In this document: in pieces, positions 57,868 through 60,000 of the stretch | Position numbering within the stretch: the stretch's first letter is position 1 | Layout: every line of letters begins with the position of its first letter | Source: Nematostella vectensis | Lineage: Eukaryota; Cnidaria; Anthozoa; Actiniaria; Edwardsiidae | Assembly: GCF_932526225.1 (NCBI RefSeq) | Contig: NC_064037.1 | Coordinates: 1,304,001 to 1,364,000 of the forward strand | DNA length: 60,000 nucleotides | Direction: 5' to 3' | The notes under the pieces: model-generated | What the model saw: the letters and a program-made list of their open reading frames with translations, nothing else | Databases searched by the model: none | Told to the model about the DNA's origin: nothing | Position numbers and translations under genes: made by a program

Positions 57868-58315
57868 CTATGACATAGCCATGACGTTTCCGTAACAGAA
57901 GGACTTGTGGATGTCCAAGTCCTTCTGGCTATTATACATCTTGTCACACCCGGAACAGACAAACATATCAACCGGCGAGTACCCAGACGGGCTTTTGACC
58001 CGGTTCTTCCCTTCCTTTACACGAGGCTTAGAGAACACTTCATCTTCCGGTTGCACGTGGTCACGCACGTGGTTTCTACTAGCGGCCAGCTTGGCGCTCA
58101 GAGATGCCGAGTCTCGCTTCTCTTGTAACCGTGATGCACCTGGGCTGTGGTGTCGGGTCTTAGCAGACTCCGCACGAGGTTTGGGAGGCGGGCGTGGCTG
58201 GACCAAGAAGGTAGTGTACTCGTCCACGGCTGAAAGTTGCCTTTGAGCCGATGGTGGCCTCTTGGATGTCTTGTCTTGTGGTGGGGAGTCGATGAAGCAC
58301 CCCGGACTTGGTGTC
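57868..58315 (-). CDS. C2HC zinc-finger protein, terminal exon, copy 2
   Basis: Same exon as copy 1 with an intact finger: FVCSGCDKMYNSQKDLDIHK and SFC (C-x2-C...H-x4-C). Acceptor at 58316. The rest differs by only a few residues. A nucleic-acid-binding or protein-binding role is inferred from the finger and the basic character. A 5' exon might lie at 59170-59330 but could not be assigned. Confidence 0.68.
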
Positions 58316-58324
58316 CTGTACACC

Positions 58325-59168
58325 GAAACCACCAAAAGGTTATTTAGGAAGCGTCTTAGCACACCAAAAGGTTAATAAGAAGCGTCTTAGCACACCAAAA
58401 GGTTAATTAAGAAGCGCCGTAGCACACCAAAAGGTTAATTAAGAAGCGTCTTAGCACACCAAAAGGTTAATTAAGAAGCGTCTTAACACACCAAAAGGTT
58501 AATTAAGAAGCGTCTTAACACACCAAAAGGTTAATTAAGAAGCGTCTTAGCACACCAAAAGGTTAATTAAGAAGCGTCTTAGCACACCAAAAGGTTAATT
58601 AAGAAGCGTCTTAGCACATCAAATGGTTAATTAAGAAGCGCCTTAGCACACCAAAAGGTTAATTAAGAAGCGTCTTAGCACACCAAAAGGTTAATTAAGA
58701 AGCGTCTTAACACACCAAAAGGTTAATTAAGAAGCGCCGTAGCACACCAAAAGGTTAATTAAGAAGCGTCTTAACACACCAAAAGGTTAATTAAGAAGCG
58801 CCTTAGCACAACAAAAGGTTAAGAAGCGCCTTAGCACACCAAATGGTTAATTAAGAAGCGCCTTAGCACACCAAAAGGTTAATTAAGAAGCGCCTTAGCA
58901 CACCAAAAGGTTAATTAAGAAGCGTCTTAGCACACCAAAAGGTTAATTAAGAAGCGTCTTAGCACACCAAAAGATTAAGTAAGAAGCGTCTTAGCACATC
59001 AAAAAGTTAATTAAGAAGCGTCTTAGAACACCAAAAGGATAATTAAGAAGCGTAATAGCACACCAAAAGGTTAATTTAGAACGTCTTAACACACCAAAAG
59101 GTTAATTAAGAAACGCCTTAGCACACCAAAAGGTTAATTAAGAAACGCCTTAGCACACCAAAAGGAAG
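58325..59168. repeat. 32-bp array, copy 2 (about 26 units)
   Basis: Same unit and same position relative to the acceptor, nearly twice as long as in copy 1. Confidence 0.96.
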
Positions 59169-60000
59169 CGTCTTAGCTCAATCAATCAAGTCATCTTCCC
59201 CATGTCTTCCCACAACTTTTTGTGACGCTCGTTCAACATAGGCCAGGAGGGCAGAATTTGAATAAAGCTTGCCCTTGATCTTGGCATCACGCGCGCATCG
59301 CGGAGAGTTGTGGGAAGACATTGGTGAGGTAGACAGGGGCGTATCCAGTGTCAAAGGGTGGGGGGGGGGGGGGAAGAAAGCGCAAGATATCTCGCATAAA
59401 CGGGACTAGTTGGGACCTGTGATTTTGCTACATTATACATGGAACGCCTTATATATGGAGAAGGCAATTTTCTAATTAGAAGAAATCAGTCCTATACATC
59501 GGAGTGAGATTCCTGTTTAGGCAAGTTCTAGAGAGTTCTAAAGTTCTAAGACGTTTAGATCTTTTACAATACCTGTACTTTCGCTTGTCATCTTTGTATG
59601 AGCTCTGTGGTCTCCATAATGTCATTGGATCTTGAGCCTGAAATATTTATTTACTCATTCATTTTTACTATTGTTACTAAGGTTCGATCGAGTCTATAAC
59701 AGAATACCCTGGATTTCGACTGACTATACTTCCGACCACTACAAAAAGAGGTCGGTTTTGTGCTAGTGATATAAGAGAGCACAAGCCGCTATGATAGGCG
59801 TTGTTCATAAACAATTTATCCCCTAAATATGAGAGTAAACTCTTTTTATGAGGAGTTCACACAGTAATTTATATTCTAAACAAGAGAATAAAGTACTATT
59901 TTGATGGGCGTCGTTCATAAACAATTTACCATTTAAATACGAGAGTAAACACATTTTTTGAGGAGTTCACGCATTAATTAGTGATTTTCATTAACCCCTG
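59169..60000. other. Right-end region: inverted arms, hAT-like terminus, two-copy repeat
   Basis: TGTCTTCCCACAACT (59201) is repeated inverted at about 59306. CAGGGGCGTATCCAG at about 59334 resembles a hAT transposon terminus and is followed by a G-run. From 59790 a block of about 80 bp (CGTTGTTCATAAACAATTTA, GAGAGTAAAC, GAGGAGTTCAC) recurs about 112 bp later. No gene is supported. Confidence 0.5.

Larger units (their letters stand above)
53370..58324. repeat. Segmental duplication, copy 2 body
   Basis: Second copy in direct orientation, offset 7.9 kb at its left end and 8.15 kb at its right end. Each copy also includes a 33-bp array on its left and a 32-bp array on its right, so the duplicated unit was about 8-9 kb. 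Confidence 0.95.

Noticed and set aside
59170-59330. Possible first exon of the zinc-finger gene (ATG at about 59320 on minus)
   Set aside because: Two overlapping frames are possible, no convincing donor, and the segment is absent from copy 1.

Overview
This is eukaryotic, almost certainly cnidarian DNA, most like a sea anemone such as Nematostella (inferred from gene content; no search was possible). It has multi-exon secreted-protein genes built from symmetric phase-1 exons encoding ShKT cysteine modules, a CAP (SCP/CRISP-type) domain followed by EGF-like, ShKT and chitin-binding modules, GT-AG introns, a Ty3/gypsy LTR retrotransposon and a DNA transposon of eukaryotic IS3-like type. Roughly 45 percent of the window is tandem repeat, in about twenty different minisatellites.

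Layout. 1-15984 (minus strand): gene A, a secreted protein that alternates ShKT domains with a papilin-like CC cassette. Eight exons are visible and the 3' part runs off the left edge. Its large central intron holds a 66-bp array and a 40-bp array, and the 40-bp array is split by a complete gypsy element (7989-12576; identical 138-bp LTRs; TSD TATAG). 16000-17750: the gene A promoter, a foldback element, and a decayed second copy of the promoter and first exon. 18442-19527 (minus): an unrecognised 322-aa, probably single-exon gene.

20415-40358 (minus): gene B, a roughly 20-kb, 14-exon gene. Its reading order is signal peptide, CAP domain (5 exons), ShKT, EGF-like, ShKT, Thr/Pro linker, four ShKT exons, and a terminal chitin-binding type-2 exon. 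All exon phases agree. Its third intron carries a 4.5-kb transposon (33888-38404; TSD GTAAAC) with a transposase that is interrupted by one stop codon.

41700-59170: an approximately 8-9-kb tandem segmental duplication. Each copy has a 33-bp array, a plus-strand three-exon secreted LamG-like gene (299 aa), a 46-50-bp array, a convergent minus-strand C2HC zinc-finger exon and a 32-bp array. The last 0.8 kb has a possible hAT-like terminus and a two-copy repeat.

Most striking observation: the minisatellites are not scattered at random. Nearly every one starts within about 25 bp of a splice site or is itself made of an exon edge plus its splice site. Examples are CAP exon 3 (30-bp unit), CAP exon 4 (90 bp), and ShKT exons E8 (46 bp), E10 (45 bp), E12 (41 bp) and E7 (34 bp). 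Where the unit length is divisible by three, the repeats form ladders of alternative splice sites that keep frame. This looks like a locus-wide process of splice-junction-anchored tandem amplification, and it is the best candidate here for an undescribed phenomenon.
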